In this document: positions 21,277 through 30,927 of the stretch, in pieces
Position numbering within the stretch: the first letter of the stretch is position 1
Layout of the letters: each line of letters begins with the position of its first letter
Source of the DNA: Pholiota molesta
Taxonomy: Eukaryota > Basidiomycota > Agaricomycetes > Agaricales > Strophariaceae
Length of the DNA stretch: 37,026 nt
Direction: 5' to 3'
Assembly (NCBI GenBank): GCA_014925825.1
Contig: JACGCK010000341.1
Location: 1-37,026, forward strand
Notes under the pieces: model-generated
What the model was told of the DNA's origin: nothing
Databases searched by the model: none
Seen by the model: the letters and a program-made list of their open reading frames with translations, nothing else
Made by a program: the position numbers and the translations under genes

Positions 21277-22144
21277 TTGCGTATGTCTTCTGTGTCTAAT
21301 CGTCGGAGTTATCTTTTCGCTATAACCTTTCTTGAACTGTGGGCTTGATTGTTTTAGTGCCTGATACCGTAGCAATGCGTTCTCAGGGCCTACACATAGT
21401 TTAGATTTACCAGTTTATAGGGTCAACATTTCTACTCATAATACGAGGTATAATAGGGTATAATGCGCTGTATTCAAGCTTTCTTTGGGCGCAACGTGCA
21501 CCTAAGTTTTGAGCTATATTTATTTTCTTGTAGGACATGAGATTAAATTAACGAAGCGTATCTTCAAGAAGGACCTTTCAGCATAAATGTCCTCAAGGTT
21601 CTCACGTAGACGGCTGTATCGGGGCAAAAGGCCTTGAAGAAGCAACATAGTATTAGTTGGATGTTCGGGAACATGTTGTAAGAAGGATCGACTTGTACAC
21701 GCCGCCGTTATGGTTTACGCGCGGATTCTGGGTCCGAATGCCAAGTTGATCGACTTTATCATCAGCCGCATTTCGGAGTCTGCCTACGGGAGACTAGATT
21801 CTGGGCGCTGTTCTTTTTTTGCACCGGAGCCTTCAAGACATCATCTACGAAGATACACATAGAATGATGTAAGCACTGGTAACGGGATCTTGCGGTAAAC
21901 CGCCAGACGATGTTCCATTACAGGTGTTGGCATTTCCTTGGTCGTCCCGCAGCTGTTGACATTAACCTGTGATTGAAAATAAATTCACGAGTACAAGGCG
22001 GCATTGATGTTTTCAAGAAATGAAATGACATGCAAAGCAACATTTTCTATTGGGAACACTATGTGTTGATTTTGTACGCGAAGTCGGGTGGCGCAACTGT
22101 GTTAGCCTAAAACGAGGCGGATAAAAAGGTCGTTTAGAACCATT
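21277..22144. other. convergent intergenic region
   Basis: These 868 bp lie between the stops of lipoate ligase (+) and NDUFA1 (-). AT-rich stretches with AATAAA-like and GTATAATAGG repeats occur near 21445-21465. I see no gene or structured repeat. Confidence 0.5.
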
Positions 22145-22517
22145 TCAGTACAATCTCTGGCGAAATTCGCTCACCACTTGTCCTCGTTTGTGTCCGGTCA
22201 ATAACTTGTCCCGGTCCATCATCATGGTGTCCCATTTATCTACAGAGTACCGAGGAGGCTGGCATCATAGAAACAGGATGAGGTTCGAATGCTTCTAATG
22301 ACAATGTATCCCTGACCTTTCCTTGGTTTTGCGCGCGCATTGAGACGTTTGCTAGAGTACCAGCAGCCCCGAACATGGCCGTCAGAAGCCCTGTGAAAGT
22401 ATCAGTAACGTGTATTCCATCACGACGGTGGCAGAGTCGTATTCATATCGAAGAAGTCGTGTTGAATGCAGAAGATCACACACCAAAAGGAATGAGCGCC
22501 TCCCAAGGAACAGGCAT
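22145..22517 (-). CDS. NDUFA1: NADH:ubiquinone oxidoreductase subunit NDUFA1 (MWFE)
   Basis: This is a small single-pass accessory subunit of mitochondrial complex I. Three exons, 22517-22484, 22390-22317 and 22258-22145, encode 73 residues (the human protein has 70). The start MPVPWEALIPFGLLTAMFG is the characteristic fungal form: a short polar cap followed by one membrane helix (about residues 8-27). AQNQGKPPRY and a matrix- or intermembrane-facing tail DTMMMDRDKLLTGHKRGQ follow. Introns are 93 nt (GTGTGT...CACAG) and 58 nt (GTCAGG...GCCAG). No single exon is long enough to be obvious as an open frame, so the gene is easily missed. It is the second complex I-related gene in the window, about 9 kb from NDUFAF3, with no operon-like link. 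Confidence 0.93.
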
Positions 22518-23202
22518 GTTGGTTTAGAGATGGTGGTGTTCGAAATGATGTAGGAGTCTTTCCGAACGCGGCCTATTATATTTGTACTTATTTGCCATTG
22601 GGCCCTCGGGCCTCAGGCCTCAGGAGTCGGGGCTCATGCATGCATGAGTCACCATCTGTCACCATCAAAGGACTGATCTTGACTCTAGATCTCCAAATGA
22701 TCTCACCAATTTATCTCAGCACCAACAGACACCAACGTATTTGTTGAGGCCATTCGAAGATTTCGTTTTGCATACCGAGGAGCATACTATGTGCTGGAAA
22801 GATGTACCTACCTACAGGTGTGATATATTTTCAACCGATCCCTAAGAGCAGAGGACGTGAACGCTGCGAAGTTCCAAGTCCGCGGCTGATATAGTGGCTT
22901 TATAAACCCCAACTAACGGTGAAGGGGCTGTAAATTGAGTGTTTTACAAGCGGACCTTCTCAGATGGTTATGTGTGAACATGGCTCATGGGTAACATTAA
23001 GATAGATCATATAGCATGTAGCATAGTATAAATAGACGATGCATGTACCAAAAGTCTGTATAGTATGAATACCGGATTCAACGACGTACATTAATAAATG
23101 TCTATATCAAGCATGTATCAGGGACGGAATGAAATAGCCATCGAATGACTTTGGCATGAAGACGTGGGTAAGCGATCGTTGAATGTCATAGATGCCCCCC
23201 CC
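22518..23202. other. intergenic region with palindrome
   Basis: This is upstream of NDUFA1 and downstream of the disordered-protein gene; both lie on the minus strand. A perfect 16-bp palindrome, CTCATGCATGCATGAG, spans 22633-22648, about 120 bp upstream of the NDUFA1 start. It is preceded by GGGCCTCAGGCCTCAG-type repeats and followed by two GTCACCATC copies. These could be promoter elements. I see no gene. Confidence 0.45.
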
Positions 23203-24039
23203 TCAATCGAAGTTCTCATTCATGTCGGGCCAAGTGCCCGACCCATGATATTCGGTGTAACCTCCTCCAAGCCAGTTTTCCGTAAAGGTCGTGGAAGCGG
23301 GGTGTGGAACCGACCAGCTACTAGCAGTATTCAACGGATCACCGAAGTCGTTGTTCTGAACTTGAACTGGATATTCCACGGGGCCTCGAGGGGCGGATGT
23401 CGAAGAAGGAGTGGTTGTCTCGGGGCCAGACCAGCTGGTAAAAGCCCCACTGCCAACGTCGGTTGGGTACGGAGAGAAATCCATGGAATTTGTGTAGCTC
23501 GCTGAACCACCCGCAGCTTGGCCATCCCGTATTTCGAACTGAGCCGTGTTCCTGTAATTGGTGTTCCAGGTATCACCGACTCGCGCACCATGCTGAGCGG
23601 CGAAATAGGGAATCCTGGAGGCGTGTTCCTCCTCGGCATAGTGGGGGTACGGCGTAATGCCTGCGTCTGAGAAGCAATCACGTCCCAGTCGACTGTCAAT
23701 TTCGTCGCCAACGATTAGATCGGTAGACTCATCGAGCCTTTCCTCCAGTTTTTGCACCGAAGGCTCTAAGCCACCAAAAGGCGCTATGAATGGTTGCTGT
23801 AAGTCTGGTCTAGGAGAATACGCGAGCTGGCGCGGAAAGTCATTCTGAAAATGCTTTGAAAATCGTAACAGTATCAGTAGTAGCCGCCATGACATACAAT
23901 GTATACCTACCTCCGGTGGGAATTCGCGCAAGCGGCGGTGGATGGCCCGTCTTTTATTCTTCTGAGCCTTCTTAGCCTTCGAAGGCGTACTAGCAGTTTG
24001 AGTGTTCTGATGCATAATAGTCTGGGTGTTCTGACGCAT
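23203..24039 (-). CDS. unknown Ser/Thr/Gly/Tyr-rich, largely disordered protein (256 aa)
   Basis: I do not recognise this protein. Two exons, 24039-23911 and 23844-23203, join in phase 0 across a 66-nt intron (GTAGGT...TTCAG). The N-terminus is a short repeat (MRQNTQTIM / HQNTQTAS, from a roughly 24-bp tandem DNA repeat at about 23999-24050). A very basic stretch follows (KAKKAQKNKRRAIHRRLREF), which could bind nucleic acid or act as a nuclear signal. Then come FGGLEPSVQKLEERLDES and a long low-complexity tail rich in Tyr, Ser, Thr, Gly and Trp, ending YHGSGTWPDMNENFD. No transmembrane segment or signal peptide is visible. A diverged transcription-factor-like protein is possible but unsupported. 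The start is the first ATG of the repeat; an upstream exon cannot be excluded. Confidence 0.55.
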   Translation of the reverse strand: MRQNTQTIMHQNTQTASTPSKAKKAQKNKRRAIHRRLREFPPEVGIHCMSWRLLLILLRFSKHFQNDFPRQLAYSPRPDLQQPFIAPFGGLEPSVQKLEERLDESTDLIVGDEIDSRLGRDCFSDAGITPYPHYAEEEHASRIPYFAAQHGARVGDTWNTNYRNTAQFEIRDGQAAGGSASYTNSMDFSPYPTDVGSGAFTSWSGPETTTPSSTSAPRGPVEYPVQVQNNDFGDPLNTASSWSVPHPASTTFTENWLGGGYTEYHGSGTWPDMNENFD

Positions 24040-27000
24040 AATAGTTTGAGTGTCGAATTTGAGGAAAACTGGTGTGGTTCCATCTTCTCAGTCTATATTT
24101 TATAGACATATGGCCTTTGACCAATTGGGGGAAGGTGAATAGGTTTGTCCTCATGTTGCCAGTTCGAAGATACAACGTTGAGACCAAAGCCGACTATCGA
24201 GGGACTTCGCGGTGCATACCTGCGCACACACAATTCGAAACAGGCCAACGAAGTTAATGTTATGTGTGAATAGGCGTGCTGGGAAGATCAGAAGTAAGAT
24301 CATAAGGCATACGCCCTGCTGAGAGGCTGTACGATTGAGTGGAACAGTGGGAATTTGAGGATAACGCGCTTAGCATCGTGGTTGAGCGTGGTTGACACAA
24401 TAAAGTTCTATATTGTCTCCATAGATCAAGCAGGCGCTATGATTGCTTCAAGGTGCAGCTAGCCGATGGTGTGTTCGATTCCAGATTCCAAATCCCAGTT
24501 GGACGCAGATCCCATGCCAAGATTCGCAGTGTCCAGACAGTAGAAATGAGTGGGTACCATACAGCTCTGTTTACGTAATCGAATTTTCTCGAAAAGTATT
24601 CAAAACAACGGCCATTTATGTAAATAAATGCACCTTTTGTGGCATATATTTCGCATAAATGTCGACCATTTAGTTGGTCCTGCACCCTGTGGTTAACCCA
24701 AGTTGTGCATCGTTCCAGACAACGTTTGTGACGCGTTTATGCCAAAAATAATTTAATTGTCGATACCTCCTTCGTTATTTGGGAATCCAATTGCTGGTAC
24801 AGCGGTATACCTGCAATATTTCATGCATGAGCACCACATTGTTCTATGATAAAAATAAAAATTAATCGAGCCTGCAATATGGGCGGCCAGATTCATTCAG
24901 CTCAGATTAACTTTGGATTAACGACTACCTATTGATGGGCACATCACACAATTCCGTAAATTTATTACGATAGTAAGTATGATCCGAAAACGATAAGGTC
25001 AGTTGTCTTCCACATGTTCAGATAAGCAGCCATGCATATGCGAACTTGAGGCAACTAGATTCTGTCAATGAGTCGCTCCTGAAAATATGTAGTATGTAAC
25101 TCACGTCAGACGGCCTTACCGCATCTCGCTTCTTCTAAAAGCTTCCTTCTCCTCTAAAGGTAAACCTGTTCTGTTGATGATTTGCTGTCCTGCGCAACTC
25201 CTTAGCGAAGTTTATCCTACAATGTACATAGTTTCCAAGCCAGGCTTCAGTATAGACAAAAAAAACTGTTTAGTTTAGACGGTTAGATTATTCAGTCTAT
25301 AAGCTGCATGCTAGTTTGATAGAGATCTGAAATCAGTTTTTAAGCTTCAGGATTCAGAACTTGCCGATGTGTGGGTCTAATGTTTCTAATCATTCACAAG
25401 ATACATCAATGTGATCAGGATGCAGCGTGTTTCCTGAGGTACTGATGGACAATTCCAACTTGTATGCGGCATGCCACTTCACCATGTGTAAATGACGTAC
25501 GTACCTACGGTATCTATAAAGCTACGACGGATCAAAATTAATTTGTCGAGCGCTGCCCGTGCATGATGCATAGACTTTAGCGCCCACTTAAGCCCGCTTC
25601 CGTGGCGACTCATAAATCACAAATTTGTAACTTATCAAATGCTAGATGAAAGAGAGAAGAGAATGTATACCCAGGCCCTCGGAAATTCCGTTTGAAACAT
25701 GATTGCTTGTGAAAGCAAGCGATTCGGAGGAGCCGGAGAATCAGTGATACATACTAAGTCATGGACTGGACCGCGCGCAAGGCTGCTGCAGGCTGTTACC
25801 GTATGCCTGGCCAGTGGGTCCAGTGGCCCGTGGGGGCCACAGTGCTTGATCTCCGTTCCGAGCGTAAGCCTGATCTAAAGCCCGATAGCACACCATGATC
25901 TTGAGCTGTCTAGAAGGACATGCTGCTAAAATGACATCCGGAACAATTATCGTTTGTGACATTGATTTTGTTGGATGCAGCGTGCTGCCGCATGGGCGGC
26001 CTGGCGCATCTCACCGAGACACCATAGCATGCCGGACCTTAGCGTTGCCTGAGTATAAATTGATGCTGGATTAATGTCCTCGTGGTCTATTTGATTGTCA
26101 CGTATTCCGATTCGATATTCGAAGTTATGTGTAGTGCTCTGCAGAAGACATAACTGTTAGCCGAGTAAATCACACAACAAGGTTGAAGGAAGCCATGCAC
26201 CTCCAGCTTTGAAAAGTTCAGCTTTTTACATATGCGGAGCTAGCACGATAGCAACTTGGCATGCATATGCATGCGAAAGGAGTTGGCTTTGTGGCCCTTG
26301 CAAAATTAAGCAGTTCAAATCCATAGAAATCTACAACGCTAAGCCATTTAACCAGATAACTGAAACTGATTCGGCCAGTAGAATGGCAGTCAAGATAATG
26401 CTCTGCTCACTCTATGTTAGTTTGGACAGAAAACAAATATTAATGATATCAATCGTTTATCAAATTGTAATGGAATCTCAAGCATGATCAGCCCGGGCAG
26501 CGTTCAGTGCCGCTGCGCAGCTTTAATTCGGTCCTGGCTGGCGGATCTCAAGCAATTACTTATCTATGACGATCATAAATAGGCATGGGGTGATCAGTTT
26601 GTGCATAGCCTTATCATTCTGGGTCCACTATTACGTAGCCCTATACACGACTGTAAATCCCGGAAAATCGGAATGCAACATCAAAGCATAGCAGTATAGA
26701 AGTATCAACATATCTTGTAGAACTACATATAATAATCAAGCCGAAGTAAGTTCATTTGCGTTAGTTATTGCCATACATATGGTTGAGATCAAGTACTCTG
26801 ATGATCTGTCAGATACTGATTTCGACTACCATCTACACAACTGTTTTATTCCGCTACCAGGATATCATAGCTATGATCGTGCAAAGCATATCTCATCCAA
26901 ATACCCCGCTGGAGATTGTCCAAGTACTTCGCCTCCCTGTCTTTACGCTGAAACAATTGTATCTACCACTACTAAGAGGCCAGCCGATCGCCATGGTGGT

Positions 27001-27290
27001 TAGAAATAATAGCACGGTTTGTACTGCAAGGTTACCGGTTACCTGTTCTACTAATGAATCTGCGATGTTATCCAGACATGTGTTATATACTACTATTTCT
27101 TCGAATAGATACAGCGTCCCGTGTATAAGGGTCTGAAGACACCAGATAATAATGCAGATAATAAGTAGGCTATGCGCGATTTGAAGTGACTGATAAATGG
27201 AAGTGCTTGTGGAACTGTGCTTGCTATGTAACGTGGAATGATAATAGGAGAAAAATGATGTCTATTGTGCTTGAAGTGCGGCGTGAGCCT
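24040..27290. other. 3.25-kb AT-rich region without a convincing gene
   Basis: Only short open frames occur. The longest are plus 26768-27136 and the overlapping plus 26779-27003 (MVEIKYSDDLSDTDFDYHLH, 74 residues). The second looks more protein-like, with an acidic start, but shows no family motif or splice partner. I looked for tRNA B-boxes, terminal inverted repeats and pheromone-precursor CaaX ends and found none that I would defend. Confidence 0.4.
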
Positions 27291-29474
27291 TCACCTTTTG
27301 CGGGCCAGATTCCTACCACTAGGTTTCAGAGAGATCGAAGGACGCGGCTCGTCAATAATGGACGCTGATGAGCCGGACAACGTATCCTCGCTTTCCTGAT
27401 GCTGAGAAGCACTGGCTGTTGTGCCTGGGCGCAATCGTGTGGAAGCCCGTTTCGGGACCGTAGGCACCTCCAAGAACTTCCCTTTCTGTACTTGCGAGGT
27501 CGCAGGCTTCGTCACTCGCGCTCTCACCGGACGCGCCGCGGGAGCGACGACAGGCCTCGTGGTGTGGGATGTGCGCACTACCTTGCGCCTCTTTTCCTCC
27601 GGCGGCACTGCCTGGCGCATGTCCTCCTTGGCGGCGTCTTCGGCGCTAGAGGGCGTTGGCTCTGCATTCTCGTTCGGGCTATCGCTGCTACTAGAAGCTA
27701 CAGCCTGACGCGGAATAACGGATTTCAGGGATTTCCGATTAGGTATTCGTAGAGGGAGTGTTACGGGAGGCAGGTCGTCTTCGGAGGTTTCTCGAGATTC
27801 GGTCTCCTCAATGTGACGGACGCGATTCGCAACGACTTGCGAGTCATTCCGAGGGTAAGAGCGTTTCTTGCCAATGACGGAGGCAGACTCGACCAGTCGG
27901 GAGGACAGTGATGAATCCGACGCGGCGTCATTTGTTCGCAATGGTGATCCGTTATCGGATGTAGTCAGGACTGATGCTCTGCTAGGTACGCTTGCAGCCG
28001 AGGAAGCTGAGATGATCGACACGAGCCGGCGGGGCTGGATTTGGGATCTGAGAGATCCCAAAGCTGGAAGGGGCGTTCGAAGCGTGATGTTGAATTGATC
28101 TTCATCTTCGTCGTAATCATCGCTAGATACGCTGTCTTCCATGATATTAATAGAAGGTGAATTCCCAAAAGTAGTAGTCATTTTGTCGCTCGAGTCCAAC
28201 GCAGGGCTGGGATTCAAGGGCTCACGCGGCGGCAGGAGCGACTGACGAAAATCCTGGCGGGGAGGATCTTCTTCTATGGGAGGGAAATTTGATACTGCTG
28301 TCGTTACCAGCCGGGATGTCACGGCTATGGGTGTAGGGGGGTATGCGGAAGGGAATGCGGGATACTCTCGCCATTCATCCAACTGTCGTTGTTGAGCAAG
28401 GGCGGTCTGTAGAAAGCCATCGTCATCCGAAGATGAGTTCCTGGGCGGATACCAAATTTGGTGCTGACGAAGTGTTCCTTTGGGACTGCTCGAAGGCGAA
28501 ATGTTGCTTGTGTCTTGCCGCAGAGGTGAGCCAGATCGACGACGCGATGCTTCAAAGAAATTGGGCTCCAAATCTGCATTATCTGGCGCTTTACCGCGGA
28601 GTGCAGCACTTCCAGACGGTCGGCGACTCTGAGTATCGGTAGACACCTTCTCCCGCGTCGATCTGCGGCTCGATGTAGCGGTATCCGTTGTAGGCCTACG
28701 TAGCGTAGCAGATTCACCAGTTGACCTTCGACTTGGGGCCAATCCTTGGTCTTGGCCGGGGCTGTCTGGGATTGGCCCAGGAGATGTAATTGCTGTCCTG
28801 ATGCCAGCAGACGAAGAAATAAATGAAGTAGGAATATCAGATATGTTGACATCATCTGAAGATTCAGAAGATGTGGTTTCCCGTCCTGTCTCAAAGCCAT
28901 CGAATCTACTGTTGAATTGGTTCTGCCACCATTCTATGCCAAGATGGACCGGGGCCATCGAGAGAGCAAAGATGAAGTCCCCGATCATAAGCATAAGATC
29001 AAGAACAGCGTCAAGAGATCCCGTGTAAGGCTTGATGAGAGGTCGTATCAAATGTAGATATATAGGTTCAGCTCCCTAAAACAATTAACACTTGACGACA
29101 AAACAACACATGGTGAAAGACATACTCGTGCACGTGTAAGAATTAGGAAGAGAAGAGCCAGCGCTTTGAACTCGTCGTAGAAGGGAATTAATATGCAAAC
29201 GATGCTTTCGAGCATTCGTTCATACATTGATAGAGAAACCTGTTTACAGTAGAACAGTGAGTGCTTCGGTCTTGTCAAAGGAGTAACTGCAACGAACCCA
29301 AACGATCCAGACGGCCAGACATCCTTTCATATCGCGTTTCCTCTGTGTGAGAGCTCGAATGCTTGGACGACCAGCATTTCGTGATGACGGAGGTGGAGCC
29401 TTCAAAGTTTTGTACGATTCATAGACGTTCAGAAAAAGCATAAGCAGACGAAGAATAGGGACGAAGAGTGGCAT
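27291..29474 (-). CDS. REEP/TB2-DP1-HVA22 (Yop1-like) ER membrane protein with long disordered tail
   Basis: REEP/HVA22 proteins shape tubular endoplasmic reticulum with hairpin membrane segments. Three exons, 29474-29298, 29239-29126 and 29075-27291, encode 691 residues. The TB2/DP1 domain occupies about residues 1-130: PILRLLMLFLNVYESYKTL, CLAVWIVW, MYERMLESIVCILIPFYDEF, LALLFLILTRARGAEPIYLH and RPLIKPYTGSLDAVLDL. The remaining 560 residues are low-complexity Ser/Pro/Arg/Thr with acidic (DDYDEDEDQ) and basic (EEKRRKVVRTS) patches and an LARKR end. Standard REEP proteins have about 180-250 residues, so the tail is the unusual part; long-tailed forms may be normal in basidiomycetes. It diverges from BUD31 with 242 bp between start codons. 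Confidence 0.85.
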
Positions 29475-29716
29475 GGTTCAAGTTGTTGATTGATCGTAGT
29501 TCTCTACCTCGCGCGGGGTTGCATGTATGGCAGAGTCCTCAGCCGCAGCCTCGCATGCGGTCTGGGGCAGTTGTGAGTGGAAGAAAGAAGAGTTGTGGTC
29601 AACAGTCACTGGGCCGTGCGCCATGAGGCACGTTAAGCACAAGCGATTATGTAACCAACTGGCTGGTGAACCACGGGCTCGGCTTGGAGTCAGCGTATTG
29701 TTCTCGACCAACCATC
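29475..29716. promoter_or_regulatory. bidirectional promoter region (REEP-like / BUD31)
   Basis: These 242 bp separate the two divergent start codons. The stretch is moderately GC-rich, with no TATA box that I can see and no extra gene. Shared regulation is inference from the arrangement only. Confidence 0.4.
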
Positions 29717-30378
29717 ATGCCCAAAATCAAGACGACGAGGACCAAAGCACCCCCAGAAGGATATGAGGACATAGAAGAGGTAACCAATTCGCGTCTTCCA
29801 GCAGCACGATACCTAATCTCTTCTTGGTCAGATTTTGGAGGACTATGCAAAGAAGATGCGAGATGCAGAGAACGAATCTCACGAAGGAAAACGCAAGGCT
29901 GAATCTCTGTGGCCTATTATGCGAATTTCGCATACACGCTCAAGATACATCTATGAACTGTATTATAAGAGAGAAGCGATTTCAAGAGAACTTTACGACT
30001 GGCTCTTGAAGGAAGGTTATGCGGACGCAAAGTAAGTTGATCATCACATATACGAAGCCCAAGCCCAACCGTTGGTAACCTTCGAACAGTCTCATAGCCA
30101 AATGGAAGAAAACAGGTTATGAAAAACTGTGTTGCTTGCGTTGCATTCAGACCAGGGTATGTCGCGCGTTCACATTTTTATCTATACTTTCCTCACAACG
30201 ACGCAGGACATGAATTACCAAGGTTCTACTTGCATTTGCAGAGTTCCTAAAACTCAAGTACGATCAGGAACGGTTGTTGAATGCGTTCACTGTGGTACGC
30301 ATAAGTATTCACATTGTTCATTCGTCGTCTTCGTTAAATTCTTGCGCAGGTTGCCGTGGGTGCAGTTCCGATTCTTGA
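29717..30378 (+). CDS. BUD31: pre-mRNA splicing factor BUD31/G10 (Cwc14)
   Basis: BUD31 is a small zinc-binding component of the activated spliceosome. Five exons, 29717-29779, 29832-30031, 30090-30156, 30207-30294 and 30350-30378, encode 148 residues, matching the family length of about 145. Landmarks are near-universal: [19 protein letters not shown] at the start, [74 protein letters not shown], and the C-terminal cysteine cluster ECVHCGCRGC. All eleven of the usual cluster-type cysteines appear present. Introns are 50-58 nt GT-AG. The last exon is only 29 nt, and the first intron falls after EDIEE. Confidence 0.96.
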
Positions 30379-30927
30379 GCGCTCTTCCTCTACATGTGGT
30401 TTCCCAACTTTGGCCTCGAACTATATGAAGAATCGAACGCATATTCCATTGCATGATTACGCTTTCCAGTCTCACGGCAAAGCGAGGCCAGCTACGTACT
30501 ATCTGACGCGTCTCCTCTATGTTGCCCGCACGCCATAATATCCAGGCATACTCTATTGGTATGTGCTCCTGTGCTACTCTACCTGTGTCTTTTGGAGATC
30601 AGCTCCCTCGGATCTCTACTATAAACCTATGTCATAGTCTCGCTGTATTCTTCCACTTGTGAATGAAGATCGCATTTAGTTTCACCAGTCTGCTTGGGAT
30701 TTTTCTTGGCTCTTCGTTTCTTCAGGGAATATGCTGGTGAGAGCGCCATTTTCTTATCGCCTTTCATCTAGTTCCTTCCATCGAATTTCCCTGTACAAAA
30801 GCTCTCTATGACAACATTCCGTGTCTTGGCAGTGTCTTGGCTCCGTACGATCAAGACGCCTCAGGGCGGGGGCATATTGGCACCATATAAGGTGACCGCT
30901 CGATTGATATGTCTCTCATTGACCACC
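30379..30927. other. intergenic region
   Basis: This separates BUD31 from the antiporter; both are on the plus strand. It has pyrimidine-rich stretches (for example 30680-30725 and 30750-30790) suited to a promoter, but no gene that I can support. Confidence 0.5.

Noticed and set aside
24040..27290. Mating pheromone precursor, tRNA or transposon in the large gap
   Set aside because: No CaaX-ending small frame, tRNA B-box with matching arms, or terminal inverted repeat could be found by eye.
27399..29028. Several open frames antisense to the REEP-like tail (for example 27421-27708, 28343-28642)
   Set aside because: They are shadows of the low-complexity coding strand; none has family motifs or splice partners.
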